A stretch of 45,688 nucleotides of DNA from Lachnospiraceae bacterium (GCA_030524705.1 JAUNGD010000023.1:1-45688); one strand, 5' to 3'; counted from the first letter of the stretch, positions 15,961 to 24,032 are shown. A program made the numbers and translations. The notes: generated by a model from the letters alone, not told the origin.

Positions 15961-17157
15961 TTGAAGTACCGTACCGTTCAAAAACAAATTAATATTAAAG
16001 ATAATAATTGTAAGCTTGTCTTAAATCTCATACGGGATAATCAGGAAAACAATATTTCCAGAGCAGGGATTGCCAAGATAACAAAAATGAGTGCTACCAG
16101 CATAACCAGGATTACAGATTACCTTATGAACCTGGGGTTGGTCAGACAGGCAGAGGCTGTTGCCACGGGTACGGTGGGGCGAAATGGATTTCAACTGCAG
16201 GTAGTGCCAGATGCGTTATTGACGGCGGGTATTTCGATTGACTCAGATTATGTGGATGTTTGTCTTTTAGATTTTGATGATGAGATTATCTCAACAGAAC
16301 GCCGGGAATTGGATAGACGTCCATATGCTCCAGAGGAGATTTTAATGACGGCAAAAGAGCTTTTTTTGAATGCATGTAAGAAAGCCGGAGTAGACAGCAA
16401 ATTAGTGAAATCAATCGGTATTTCCTGTATCGGAAATGTGGATTATCAAACTGGTAAGGTATTTTTTGCACCGCAGTTTCAATGGCTAAACGTGGAGCTT
16501 GGAAAAATGGCAAATGATATATTTGAGCAGCCTGTATTTGTAGATAATGATATGAAGGCGTCCCTGGTGGGATTATCACACCGTCATAAAGATATTGCCC
16601 ACGAGGATGTTACATATTTGTCCGTAGGAATGGGAGTCGGCTCAGCCGTAATGTACGGAGGCGTTTTGGTGAGAGGTTCAAACAATGCTTCGGGTGAAGT
16701 CGGACACATTATTGTGCAGCCGGGAGGAAGACGCTGTGACTGTGGGCAGAGAGGCTGTATTCAGACATATTTGACAAAAGTTAGTTGGATTGAACAGTGC
16801 CAGGAAGAAGGAAATTATGTAGAGAATATTTTCCAGATTTATGAGTCTTTTGCCAGAGAAGAGGAATGGGCAATAAAGTTTGTTGAGCGGCAGGCAGATC
16901 ATTTGGCACTGCTGATTCGAAATCTTGTGTATATGTATAACACAGAATATATATTGGTGGGCGGTGCTATCATCTATGATTTCCCGGAATTATTTAAGCT
17001 GGTAGAAGGAAAAGTAGAGGAACTGCTGCATGTGAACCTGTATTCTGATTTGCATTTGATGCGTGTACCAGAGAAAGATAACAGCGTTGTCGGAGCTGCT
17101 TTTATGGCGCAGGAAATTTATATGGAAAAAGTACTGTTTAAAGATGCCGGTGTGTGA
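15961..17157 (+). CDS. ROK-family transcriptional repressor (NagC/XylR type)
   Basis: A 398-aa repressor. Residues ~10-70 form a winged helix-turn-helix (SRAGIAKITKMSATSITRIT), followed by a ROK sugar-binding domain with the signature GEVGHIIVQPGGRRCDCG and GCIQ. The kinase phosphate loop is poor (GISIDSDYVDVCLLD), as in regulators. I chose the TTG at 15961, which follows the very strong site GGGGGAGGAGGAG, over the ATG at 15940; the promoter at 15896-15924 supports this. Last gene of the cassette bracketed by the two repeats, so it most likely represses the promoter at 7295 and possibly its own, with a sugar or sugar phosphate from this pathway as inducer. Confidence 0.85.
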   Translation: MKYRTVQKQINIKDNNCKLVLNLIRDNQENNISRAGIAKITKMSATSITRITDYLMNLGLVRQAEAVATGTVGRNGFQLQVVPDALLTAGISIDSDYVDVCLLDFDDEIISTERRELDRRPYAPEEILMTAKELFLNACKKAGVDSKLVKSIGISCIGNVDYQTGKVFFAPQFQWLNVELGKMANDIFEQPVFVDNDMKASLVGLSHRHKDIAHEDVTYLSVGMGVGSAVMYGGVLVRGSNNASGEVGHIIVQPGGRRCDCGQRGCIQTYLTKVSWIEQCQEEGNYVENIFQIYESFAREEEWAIKFVERQADHLALLIRNLVYMYNTEYILVGGAIIYDFPELFKLVEGKVEELLHVNLYSDLHLMRVPEKDNSVVGAAFMAQEIYMEKVLFKDAGV

Positions 17158-17204
17158 AGCAAAGTCAGTAAAATATGACCTTTTAAGACAATAGACTGGG
17201 AACC

Positions 17205-17298
17205 TCAGTTAATATCAGTTTTTAGCCTGTGATATCCCCAAATAAGAAAATCCCGTGAAATCCAAGCTTTTTAAGCGTTGGATTACCATGGGATTTTC
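17205..17298 (+). repeat. Dispersed ~95-bp repeat, copy 2, hairpin core flipped
   Basis: Positions 17205-17254 repeat 7121-7170 with a single mismatch and in the same orientation. The 53-nt core 17246-17298 (ends GAAAATCCC and GGGATTTTC) is instead the reverse complement of the core of copy 1, at 52 of 53 positions. It lies between the convergent ROK repressor (+) and thioesterase (-) genes, whose stops are at 17157 and 17308, and can terminate both; on the minus strand it is followed by TTATTT. It marks the right edge of the 10 kb cassette. Confidence 0.85.
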
Positions 17299-17307
17299 GC
17301 CTAGATG

Positions 17308-17823
17308 TCAGAAACCTTCTTGCCGACGTTTTTTTCGAAAATTGTACCGTTTTTCGCCGTTTTCCCATTCAGCGAATTGTTCGGGCGTATGTAGTTCCAG
17401 CCGCGGAACCGGGACGGGAGTCATATTTTCGTCGACGGCAACCTCCACCACATATGCCCGGTTGATCGACTTTCGGATACCGTCCATTCCTTCTACATAG
17501 GTATCGACTCTGACCTCCATGGAGGTACTTCCCACGTATGTCATGCGTCCCACCAGTACGATGACTTCTCCGGCTTTGGCGCCTTCTTTGAATTGAAGAT
17601 TGTCTACGGCAGCCGTGGTTATTCTTGTCTCACAATGTCTTCGCGCTACGATACCGGCCACTTCGTCAATCCACATCATAAGCTGTCCGCCGAACAGACG
17701 GTGAGAGCTATTCAAATAAGCAGGAAACAGCAGATGTGCCTGCTCGACAACAGAATCCTCTACTTTTTTTGAATTTTCTGTCCGGGAAATCTGTCCAGAG
17801 GTGGTATGTGTTTCTTTGACCAT
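17308..17823 (-). CDS. Acyl-CoA thioesterase, hotdog fold (YciA/BACH type)
   Basis: A 171-aa cytoplasmic thioesterase that hydrolyses acyl-CoA to free acid and CoA. It has a single hotdog domain with the family motif LNSSHRLFGGQLMMWIDEVAG (~37-57), corresponding to the N-x(n)-GG-x-L-x-x-WIDE pattern of YciA-like enzymes, and the central strand TTAAVDNLQFKEGAKAGE. The C-terminal tail is basic. It starts 19 nt after the CoA-transferase stop on the same strand and is read with it from the promoter at 19097-19125. A role in releasing CoA from dead-end or excess intermediates of the neighbouring acyl-CoA pathway is likely. Confidence 0.85.
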   Translation of the reverse strand: MVKETHTTSGQISRTENSKKVEDSVVEQAHLLFPAYLNSSHRLFGGQLMMWIDEVAGIVARRHCETRITTAAVDNLQFKEGAKAGEVIVLVGRMTYVGSTSMEVRVDTYVEGMDGIRKSINRAYVVEVAVDENMTPVPVPRLELHTPEQFAEWENGEKRYNFRKKRRQEGF

Positions 17824-17842
17824 TGCGATGCCTCCTTCCGTT

Positions 17843-19033
17843 TTAGATTACTCCGCTTTCTTTCAGTCTGGCAAGTTCTTCATCTGTTTTGTGGAGAAGA
17901 CCCTTGAAGATTTCCTCGTTGTTTTCCCCAATTAATGGTGCGCGTTCACGATTGACAATGGGGCGGGTGGCAAGCTTGAGCGGGCTGCCTACAAAGGGGA
18001 CTTTACCCAATCCCGGTACTTCTGTATAGACGACCATTTCACGTTCCAGAGAATTTGGATCGTGCAGGATACGGTCGAGATTAAACACGATTCCGCAGGG
18101 CACTCCGGCATCGGTCAGCAGCTGGTCGGCCTCTTCCACAGTATGCTGTGCGAACCATTTTGCTGCAAGGCGATCCACGGTAAAATAATCAGCCATTCGG
18201 TTTTCGATGACCATATACTTTTCATTAAGCAGCTCTGGATCCTGAGTCACTTCTGCAAATCGTTTATAATTCGGATCGGTTCCGGCATGAAGACACACAT
18301 AACCGTTCGTGCACTGATAAACGTTAGAAGGGCAGGCAAGCGGGTCTCCTGTGTCATATTTTGGAACCACACCGATATCGACGCCGTTAAGAGCGAAGCC
18401 CGGGAGACGTGTCTCGAATACAGAGAAGAGGCAGTCTACCATGGCGGTATCAATGCATTGGCCCTGGCCGGTTTTTTCACGGTCATATAGCGCCATCATA
18501 ATAGCGAGTGCGTTATATATGCCGGATATATGGTCGCCCAGTGGGATTCCGGTGGGACGCGGCCCGCTTTCGGTAAAGTTTATTGCATACATGCCGCTCA
18601 TTGCTGCAGCAATGCCGTCGAAAGCTGCTTTGTGAGAATAACGTCCGCTTTGTCCGAATCCGGAAATAGAGGACATGATAATGCGTGGGTTGATTTCTTT
18701 GCAGGTTTCGTAGTCAAATCCCATTTTTGACATTGTTCCAGGACGGAAGTTTTCGATAATGACATCAGACTGCGCAATGAGCTCCCGGAAAAGCGCTTTT
18801 CCTTCATCGGTTCGAAAATTAATGGTGATGCCCTTTTTATTTCGGTTGAAAGCGGTGACGTAAACACTGATGCCGTCTTTATACGGTCCCAGTCTTCGGC
18901 CATCTTCACCGGCGCCGACACGTTCGATTTTTATAACCTCAGCACCCATATCTGCAAGAAGCATTCCGCAGAAGGGAGCAGAAATAAATCGTCCCAAATC
19001 AAGAATACGAATTCCTTTTAAAATACCTTCCAT
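17843..19033 (-). CDS. Family III CoA-transferase (CaiB/BaiF/formyl-CoA transferase type)
   Basis: A 396-aa enzyme that moves CoA between carboxylic acids, usually from a product acyl-CoA to the incoming substrate. It begins with the family segment GIRILDLGRFISAPFCGMLLADMGAEVIKIE, shows IIENFRPGTMSKMG and GQCIDTAMVD, and has Asp167 (in PLGDHISG) where the catalytic Asp of formyl-CoA transferase lies. I chose ATG 19033 because GGAGG (19041-19045) precedes it; the longer frame from 19105 lacks a site and adds a non-family tail. It is divergent from the acyl-CoA ligase gene, sharing a regulatory region. Substrate not determinable; the bile-acid, carnitine and aromatic-acid enzymes all look alike at this level. 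Confidence 0.88.
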   Translation of the reverse strand: MEGILKGIRILDLGRFISAPFCGMLLADMGAEVIKIERVGAGEDGRRLGPYKDGISVYVTAFNRNKKGITINFRTDEGKALFRELIAQSDVIIENFRPGTMSKMGFDYETCKEINPRIIMSSISGFGQSGRYSHKAAFDGIAAAMSGMYAINFTESGPRPTGIPLGDHISGIYNALAIMMALYDREKTGQGQCIDTAMVDCLFSVFETRLPGFALNGVDIGVVPKYDTGDPLACPSNVYQCTNGYVCLHAGTDPNYKRFAEVTQDPELLNEKYMVIENRMADYFTVDRLAAKWFAQHTVEEADQLLTDAGVPCGIVFNLDRILHDPNSLEREMVVYTEVPGLGKVPFVGSPLKLATRPIVNRERAPLIGENNEEIFKGLLHKTDEELARLKESGVI

Positions 19034-19096
19034 ATTGAATCCTCCATAAAAAATGAATCTGCTGAAAAATTTTTTTGAAATCTTAGCTTGTAAATG

Positions 19097-19125
19097 ATTG
19101 TACATTGGTAAATTACAAAAGTGAA
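19097..19125 (-). promoter_or_regulatory. Promoter of the CoA-transferase/thioesterase operon
   Basis: Read on the minus strand: TTCACT (19125-19120), a 17-nt spacer and TACAAT (19102-19097) with TG one base before it. The expected start near 19090 leaves about a 55-nt leader to ATG 19033. Confidence 0.55.
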
Positions 19126-19247
19126 AACAATTTCATTCGAAAAAATCCTAACATGATGAGTGGAGAATGTCAATAAAAAGGCGAAAAAAAGATTTTAATT
19201 GTGAAAATATCATAAAAATATCGCGAATTATTTTGCAAAAATGACAA

Positions 19248-19276
19248 TTGACTTATGGAAGAATGGGAAATAACAT
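19248..19276 (+). promoter_or_regulatory. Promoter of the acyl-CoA ligase/CoA-transferase operon
   Basis: TTGACT (19248-19253), a 17-nt spacer and TAACAT (19271-19276). The expected start is near 19283, immediately before the palindrome at 19286-19299. Confidence 0.6.
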
Positions 19277-19285
19277 AAAAGAAAG

Positions 19286-19299
19286 CGATAACGTTATCA
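19286..19299 (+). promoter_or_regulatory. CcpA cre-like / LacI-type operator
   Basis: CGATAACGTTATCA fits the cre consensus TGWNANCGNTNWCA at every defined position but the first, and contains the perfect 12-bp palindrome GATAACGTTATC (19287-19298). Placed at about +4 to +17 of the predicted transcript, it is well positioned for roadblock or initiation repression. The binder could be CcpA or the LacI-type regulator encoded at 33368. Confidence 0.65.
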
Positions 19300-19355
19300 G
19301 TTCTGTGAGCCGGAACGTAAACGATGTATAGAGAAATTAAGGAGGGAATAGGTTC

Positions 19356-20972
19356 GTGTTTGACGGGAATGAATTGTGGAAAGAAAGACTCGGGCTAAAC
19401 ATGGAAGAAAGAGTGTACTGCGGAAAAACGTACACGACTTACCGCGATCTTCCGGATAATTTATATCTGGGGATGAAAGAAATGGCACGGCGGTATCCTG
19501 AAAAAGTATGTATAACAGATGATGATGGGACGAAAGTTACATTTCGGGAATTTCTAAAACTTACGGATGAGTTTGCGGATTTTATGATGCTGGAAGAGAA
19601 GGTGTCGCCGGGGGATCATGTGGCATTAATGATGTTCAATTGCCGGGAGTTTTGTGTAGCGTTTGTGGCCTTGATAAAAATCGGGGTCATGGTACTGCCG
19701 CTTCCCAGTAAGTTTAAACAGAAAGAAGTTCTTTCTCTGATGGAAAAGTCGGATTGCAGTATGGTGATTTGTGACCGGAAGTTTGCCGAATGGCTGCTGC
19801 CGCTGGAGAAGAAGGGGACAAAGGTGCTTGTTTCAGATGGAAGCGTCCAAACCTATGGATTTGGAAAACTGCTTGCTTCTTTTGGAACTCCTGAAGAGCA
19901 TGTGGCATGCCATGCAAGGCCGGAGGATCCGGCAGTGTTGATGTTTACGTCGGGGACCACGTCCATGAGCAAGGGCGCGGTGCTGACTAATTTCAATGTA
20001 ATGCATGCAATTTTTACGTATCAGAAGCTTTTGGACATCACTCCGGAAGATAAAAGCATCATTGCAGTACCAATTTATCATGTGACAGGGCTGATTGCTA
20101 TTTTGGGACTGTTTTTGTGTTCGGGAGGAGAGGTATATCTGCATCGGATCTTCGACGCGGACCGGGTGCTTCGATGCGTGAGGGACAACCGGCTTACCTT
20201 TATTCATGGCGCCCCAACTGTTTTTTCAATGCTCTTGCAGAAAAAGGAAAGCTTTCCAAAGCTGCCGTCTCTGAGAGCCTTTGCCTGCGGAAGCAGCAAC
20301 ATGCCGAAAGAAAAAATCAGGGCACTGCATGAGTGGCTTCCGCAAATGGTATTTCACACAGTATACGGCCTGACCGAGACGTCGTCACCGGCGACTGTTT
20401 TTCCGGATGATGCGGCGGTAAGTGACAAAATCGGATCCTCCGGAATACCGATACCGGGTACTGTTTTCCGGATCGTGGATGAATCAGGAAAAGAGAAAGG
20501 AGCCGGAGAAACGGGAGAAGTACAGCTAAAGGGCAGCGTGGTGATCAGGGAATATTATAAACTGAGTACAAAGGCTCTGGACGAAGAGGGGTGGCTTGCG
20601 ACAGGAGATCTGGGCTATTTTACGGAGGATGGTTATATTTATCTCGTGGATCGCATTAAGGATATTATTAATCGGGGCGGGGAAAAAATCTGCAGCTATG
20701 ATGTGGAAAATGAGCTGTACCTGATGGAAGGGATTGAGGAGGCGGCGGTTGTGGGGATCCCGGACAGTCTGTACGGAGAAACAGCGGCAGCAATGGTGAA
20801 ATGCGCTCCTGGTTATGCATTGGAAGAAAAAGAGATTCAGGAGTATCTGAAGGAACGGATGGCAAAATACAAGGTGCCGACAAAAATTATGTTTGTGGAG
20901 CAAATCCCTCTGACGCCAAATGGTAAGGTGAACAAAAGAAAGATACGGGAAATGCTGAAAGAAAAAGAGTAA
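19356..20972 (+). CDS. AMP-forming acyl-CoA synthetase/ligase
   Basis: A 538-aa member of the ANL superfamily that activates a carboxylic acid to acyl-CoA through an acyl-adenylate. The ATP/AMP loop MFTSGTTSMSKGAVLTN (~197-213), the YGLTETS motif (~339), the adenylate-binding TGDLGYFTEDGYIYLVDR (~414-431) and the C-terminal lysine region PLTPNGKVNKR (~518-528) are all present, so it should be active. The GTG start at 19356 has GGAGGG 9 nt upstream; it is the only well-placed start. It is the first gene of the plus-strand arm and precedes a CoA-transferase by 23 nt, giving the cell two ways of activating an acid. Acid specificity unknown. Confidence 0.88.
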   Translation: MFDGNELWKERLGLNMEERVYCGKTYTTYRDLPDNLYLGMKEMARRYPEKVCITDDDGTKVTFREFLKLTDEFADFMMLEEKVSPGDHVALMMFNCREFCVAFVALIKIGVMVLPLPSKFKQKEVLSLMEKSDCSMVICDRKFAEWLLPLEKKGTKVLVSDGSVQTYGFGKLLASFGTPEEHVACHARPEDPAVLMFTSGTTSMSKGAVLTNFNVMHAIFTYQKLLDITPEDKSIIAVPIYHVTGLIAILGLFLCSGGEVYLHRIFDADRVLRCVRDNRLTFIHGAPTVFSMLLQKKESFPKLPSLRAFACGSSNMPKEKIRALHEWLPQMVFHTVYGLTETSSPATVFPDDAAVSDKIGSSGIPIPGTVFRIVDESGKEKGAGETGEVQLKGSVVIREYYKLSTKALDEEGWLATGDLGYFTEDGYIYLVDRIKDIINRGGEKICSYDVENELYLMEGIEEAAVVGIPDSLYGETAAAMVKCAPGYALEEKEIQEYLKERMAKYKVPTKIMFVEQIPLTPNGKVNKRKIREMLKEKE

Positions 20973-20995
20973 AAAATTCAGAAAGGCGGGAAATT

Positions 20996-22579
20996 ATGAG
21001 AAAACCAGTATTTGTAACGGGAGAAGAAGCTGCGGGGATGATTGAAAGCAATAAGACAATCGCTACGATTGGAATGACGCTTGTTTCTTCTTCAGAGACG
21101 ATTTTGAAGGCATTGGAAAAACGATATCTGGAAACAGGAGAACCGAAAAATCTGACGCTTATGCATTCCTGCGGACAGAGCGACAGGGACCGGGGAATTC
21201 AGCACTTTGCCCATGAAGGAATGCTTGGGAGAATTATTGGAGGGCATTGGGGGCTTCAGCCAAAAATCATGAAGCTGATTTCAGAAAATAAGCTTCTTGC
21301 TTACAATTTTCCTCAGGGACAGTTTGCTCAGCTTTACCGGAGCATGGCAGGCGGAGAGCCAGGCAAGATAACGAAGGTAGGGCTTGGCACTTTCATTGAT
21401 CCGAGACTGGACGGCGGGAAGATGAATGAGATTACAAAAGATGCACCGGATCTGATAGATGTAGTAACCATTGGGAATGAGGAGTATCTGCGTTACAATC
21501 CGATTCCGATTGATTATTGTATCATCCGGGGAACCAGGATTGACGAGAACGGCAATTTGTCTACGGAAGAAGAGGCAATGAATCTGGAGGTGTTTTCTGC
21601 AGTGATGGCCTGCAAAAAATTCGGCGGAAAGGTTATTGCACAGGCAAAATATAAGGTTGCGGCGGGAAGCATTCACTGCAAACAGGTAACAGTTCCCGGC
21701 GTATTCATTGATGCAGCGGTAATATGCCCGGATCCGGAGGAAGACCACAGGCAGACACACAGCTTTTATTTCAATCCAGCATACTGTGGGAATATACGTA
21801 CACCTTCTGAGGCAGATGATGTCCTTCCGCTTACTGTGCGCAAGGTGATTGGGCGGCGCGCTATGATGGAACTCTCTGAAAATGATATCCTGAACGTTGG
21901 AACAGGGATTCCGAATGATGTGGTAGGGCCGATTATTGCAGAAGAGGGGATTGCAGAGGATGTAACGATAACAGTTGAATCCGGGATTTACGGCGGTGTA
22001 CCTATGGGGGGCATTGATTTTGGTATCGCAAAGAATAATTTTGCGCTGATGCGACACGACGATCAGTTTGATTTTTATAATGGACAGGGAGTTGATGTCA
22101 CGTTTATGGGAGCCGGGCAGGTAAATGCGGAAGGCAGTGTCAATGCGACGCGTCTTGGGCCGAATCCCACCGGAGCAGGCGGATTTATTGATATTACAAC
22201 GAATGCAAAGCATGTGGTTTTCTGCTCCACATTCACTGGGAAAGGATTGGAATGCTCCTTCGAGGGAGGAAAGGTTACGATTTTGAAGGAAGGGAGCCTG
22301 ATTAAATTCGTAGACAGACTTCAGCAGATTTCTTATAACGGGCAAATTGCCCGCAGAAAAGGGCAGAAGATGCATTATGTGACTGAAAGGGCAGTTTTTG
22401 AATTGACACCGGAAGGGCTGATGCTGACAGAAATTGCAAACGGTATCAATTTGCAGACGCAGATATTAGATTTGATGGAATACAAACCGCTGATCAGTGA
22501 GAATTTGAAGGTGATTCCGACGGAAATCTATAATTCTGAGGGAGCCTTTGGATTGAAAAGATATCTTTGTAAAGGATAA
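20996..22579 (+). CDS. Family I acyl-CoA:acetate/propionate CoA-transferase (Pct type, fused subunits)
   Basis: A 527-aa CoA-transferase with both alpha and beta domains in one chain, matching the ~520 aa of propionate CoA-transferase. Glu328 in TVESGIYGG is the likely covalent catalytic Glu, at nearly the same position as in the Clostridium propionicum enzyme. The N-terminal domain carries the oxyanion/glycine-rich segment typical of the alpha half (TIGMTLVSSSE). It swaps CoA between short-chain acyl-CoA and free acids such as acetate. The ATG follows AAAGGCGGG. It completes the first plus-strand operon of the module; a 239-nt AT-rich gap with a new promoter follows. Confidence 0.88.
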   Translation: MRKPVFVTGEEAAGMIESNKTIATIGMTLVSSSETILKALEKRYLETGEPKNLTLMHSCGQSDRDRGIQHFAHEGMLGRIIGGHWGLQPKIMKLISENKLLAYNFPQGQFAQLYRSMAGGEPGKITKVGLGTFIDPRLDGGKMNEITKDAPDLIDVVTIGNEEYLRYNPIPIDYCIIRGTRIDENGNLSTEEEAMNLEVFSAVMACKKFGGKVIAQAKYKVAAGSIHCKQVTVPGVFIDAAVICPDPEEDHRQTHSFYFNPAYCGNIRTPSEADDVLPLTVRKVIGRRAMMELSENDILNVGTGIPNDVVGPIIAEEGIAEDVTITVESGIYGGVPMGGIDFGIAKNNFALMRHDDQFDFYNGQGVDVTFMGAGQVNAEGSVNATRLGPNPTGAGGFIDITTNAKHVVFCSTFTGKGLECSFEGGKVTILKEGSLIKFVDRLQQISYNGQIARRKGQKMHYVTERAVFELTPEGLMLTEIANGINLQTQILDLMEYKPLISENLKVIPTEIYNSEGAFGLKRYLCKG

Positions 22580-22599
22580 GAAATCTTTTTTGCTTAATA

Positions 22600-22613
22600 T
22601 GAAAACGTTATAC
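22600..22613 (+). promoter_or_regulatory. Weak cre-like site upstream of MaoC operon
   Basis: TGAAAACGTTATAC keeps 8 of the 10 defined positions of the cre consensus TGWNANCGNTNWCA. It lies about 140 nt before the promoter at 22737 and just after the CoA-transferase stop, so its role is doubtful on its own. Confidence 0.3.
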
Positions 22614-22736
22614 TAAAAATAATAAATAAAAATAATGGTATAAATATGGGGAAAAGCAACTAAAAATTGAGAAAAATATTTAAAATATGGAAGAAATATA
22701 CAAAAAATAAAAAGAAAAATTGTTACATATTGAGTA

Positions 22737-22765
22737 TTTGCAAAAAACAAAAGGGATAATATAAT
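22737..22765 (+). promoter_or_regulatory. Promoter of the MaoC/crotonase operon
   Basis: TTTGCA (22737-22742), a 17-nt spacer and a perfect TATAAT (22760-22765). The predicted start is near 22772. The rest of the 239-nt gap (22580-22818) is very A-rich with no gene. Confidence 0.75.
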
Positions 22766-22772
22766 CAAAAAC

Positions 22773-22786
22773 AGAAAACGATTTTA
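22773..22786 (+). promoter_or_regulatory. cre-like / LacI-type operator at the start point
   Basis: AGAAAACGATTTTA keeps 8 of the 10 defined cre positions and is centred on CG. It begins at about +1 of the predicted transcript, the same placement as the palindrome at 19286-19299. Confidence 0.45.
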
Positions 22787-22818
22787 GTTCAGAAAAATGG
22801 AAAGTCAGGAGGATAGAG

Positions 22819-23250
22819 ATGCCATCTTATACATACAGCCAATTGCAGATTGGTGATTCAAACAGTTTTGAGAAGACCATTACGGCGGCGGATGTACTTT
22901 TATTTTCAGCAGTATCCGGAGATTGCAATCCGATGCATGTCAGCGATGAGTTCGCAAAGAAGAGCCAGTTTGGACAGAGAATCGCACATGGTGCGCTGGT
23001 CTCGGGTCTGATTTCTACAGCCTTGACGAATGCATTTCCAACTTCAATTTACATCTCACAGAGTGTAAAGTTCCTGGCTCCGGTGCATCTGGGAGATACG
23101 ATAAGAGCGGTGGTTACCTGTAAAGAAAAGCTGGGAAAGGGTAAAGTCCTTATGGAAACAGATTGCATTAATCAGGACGGAGTGAAGGTTATCGAAGGTG
23201 AGGCAGTGACACGCCTTGCCAGAGAAACGGCGTCAGAAGGGAATGGATGA
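22819..23250 (+). CDS. MaoC-like (R)-specific enoyl-CoA hydratase (PhaJ type)
   Basis: A 143-aa single hotdog-domain hydratase that interconverts trans-2-enoyl-CoA and (R)-3-hydroxyacyl-CoA. The hydratase-2 motif is intact: Asp35 and His40 in SGDCNPMH, corresponding to the Asp/His pair of PhaJ, followed by FGQRIAHGALVSGL. Length fits PhaJ (130-160). AGGAGG precedes the ATG. The stop overlaps the start of the first crotonase gene (ATGA), so the two are translationally coupled. Together with the FabG-type reductase at 29660 it forms an R-stereospecific branch beside the S-specific dehydrogenase at 31698. Confidence 0.88.
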   Translation: MPSYTYSQLQIGDSNSFEKTITAADVLLFSAVSGDCNPMHVSDEFAKKSQFGQRIAHGALVSGLISTALTNAFPTSIYISQSVKFLAPVHLGDTIRAVVTCKEKLGKGKVLMETDCINQDGVKVIEGEAVTRLARETASEGNG

Positions 23251-24008
23251 TGGGAAAAATTGATGTAAGGATAGAAAACCGGGTGGCGGTGGTTGCTTAC
23301 TCAAACCCGCCGGTTAACGCGACTGACAGCCGGGACTACGATGAATTCACAAGAATCTTCCGGGAACTGGATCAAAGGTCGGATATCAGCGCTGTCGTAC
23401 TTTGCACGGAGGGCAAAGGATTTATGGCAGGAAATGATATTAAGGAGCTGAAGACCCACACGCCGGAGGGACATGCTGCATATCAGCAGAGGCTGATCGA
23501 TGCATTTGAAAGTATCTGTGATTGCAGGCACCCGGTAATCGGAGCCGTTCAGGGCTACGCGCTTGGGGCAGGTTTTGTATTTGCGGCCTGCTGCGATATG
23601 GTGGTAGCTTCCGAGGATGCCTACTTTGCACTTCCGGAAATTACACTTGCAGTTATTTCAGGCGTCGGATATGCGCTTAAAATGCTTCCGGAATGCGCAG
23701 CCAGATATATCTGTCTGACAGGCAAGCCTCTTGGGGCGAAGGAAATGTTGAATTTTGGAGCAGTCAATCGAGTTGTTTCCAGAGACAAACTTATGGAGGA
23801 AACGATGGAAATAGCGGGAAATATCGCAAAACTTCCTCCTAATACGGTGACCTGCATGAAGGAGCTGCTGAACCAGCATTGCAACAACGAGCACAGAAGG
23901 AAATTTAAGTTAGAGGATGCATATACGGGACGGCTGTTCGGACTGCCGGAAAAGCAGGAGGCAGTTAACGCCTTTCTTGAAAAAAGGGAACCAAATTATA
24001 AAAGCTGA
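23247..24008 (+). CDS. Crotonase-family protein 1 (enoyl-CoA hydratase/isomerase)
   Basis: A 253-aa crotonase-fold enzyme. The two oxyanion-hole segments are present (GKGFMAGNDIKEL ~56-68 and GYALGAG ~103-109). Of the two catalytic Glu of classical hydratase (Glu144 and Glu164 of the rat enzyme), the second is kept as Glu131 in LPEITL, but the first is Val111; the 20-residue spacing confirms the alignment. Single-Glu crotonases include isomerases and several atypical hydratases or hydrolases, so simple hydration is not assured. The start overlaps the MaoC stop; an alternative ATG is at 23250. A paralogue follows 24 nt later. Reaction not assigned. Confidence 0.82.
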   Translation: MMGKIDVRIENRVAVVAYSNPPVNATDSRDYDEFTRIFRELDQRSDISAVVLCTEGKGFMAGNDIKELKTHTPEGHAAYQQRLIDAFESICDCRHPVIGAVQGYALGAGFVFAACCDMVVASEDAYFALPEITLAVISGVGYALKMLPECAARYICLTGKPLGAKEMLNFGAVNRVVSRDKLMEETMEIAGNIAKLPPNTVTCMKELLNQHCNNEHRRKFKLEDAYTGRLFGLPEKQEAVNAFLEKREPNYKS

Positions 24009-24032
24009 GTGAAAAGAAGAAAGTGAGGAAAG

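Larger units (their letters stand above)
19034..19355. other. Divergent control region of the acyl-CoA module
   Basis: A 322-nt AT-rich gap without a gene between the divergent CoA-transferase (-) and acyl-CoA ligase (+) genes. It contains one promoter for each direction (19097-19125 minus, 19248-19276 plus) and a palindromic operator at the plus-strand start point (19286-19299). Confidence 0.65.

Noticed and set aside
7121-17298. The paired repeats as insertion sequence ends or a composite transposon
   Set aside because: No transposase gene, no terminal target duplication seen, and each copy is only ~95 bp with a hairpin; a dispersed hairpin repeat family fits better.
21281-22375. 364-aa open frame antisense to the Pct-type CoA-transferase
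   Set aside because: Composition is that of a shadow frame (His/Arg/Cys-rich, no motif); the plus strand encodes a complete enzyme with its catalytic Glu.
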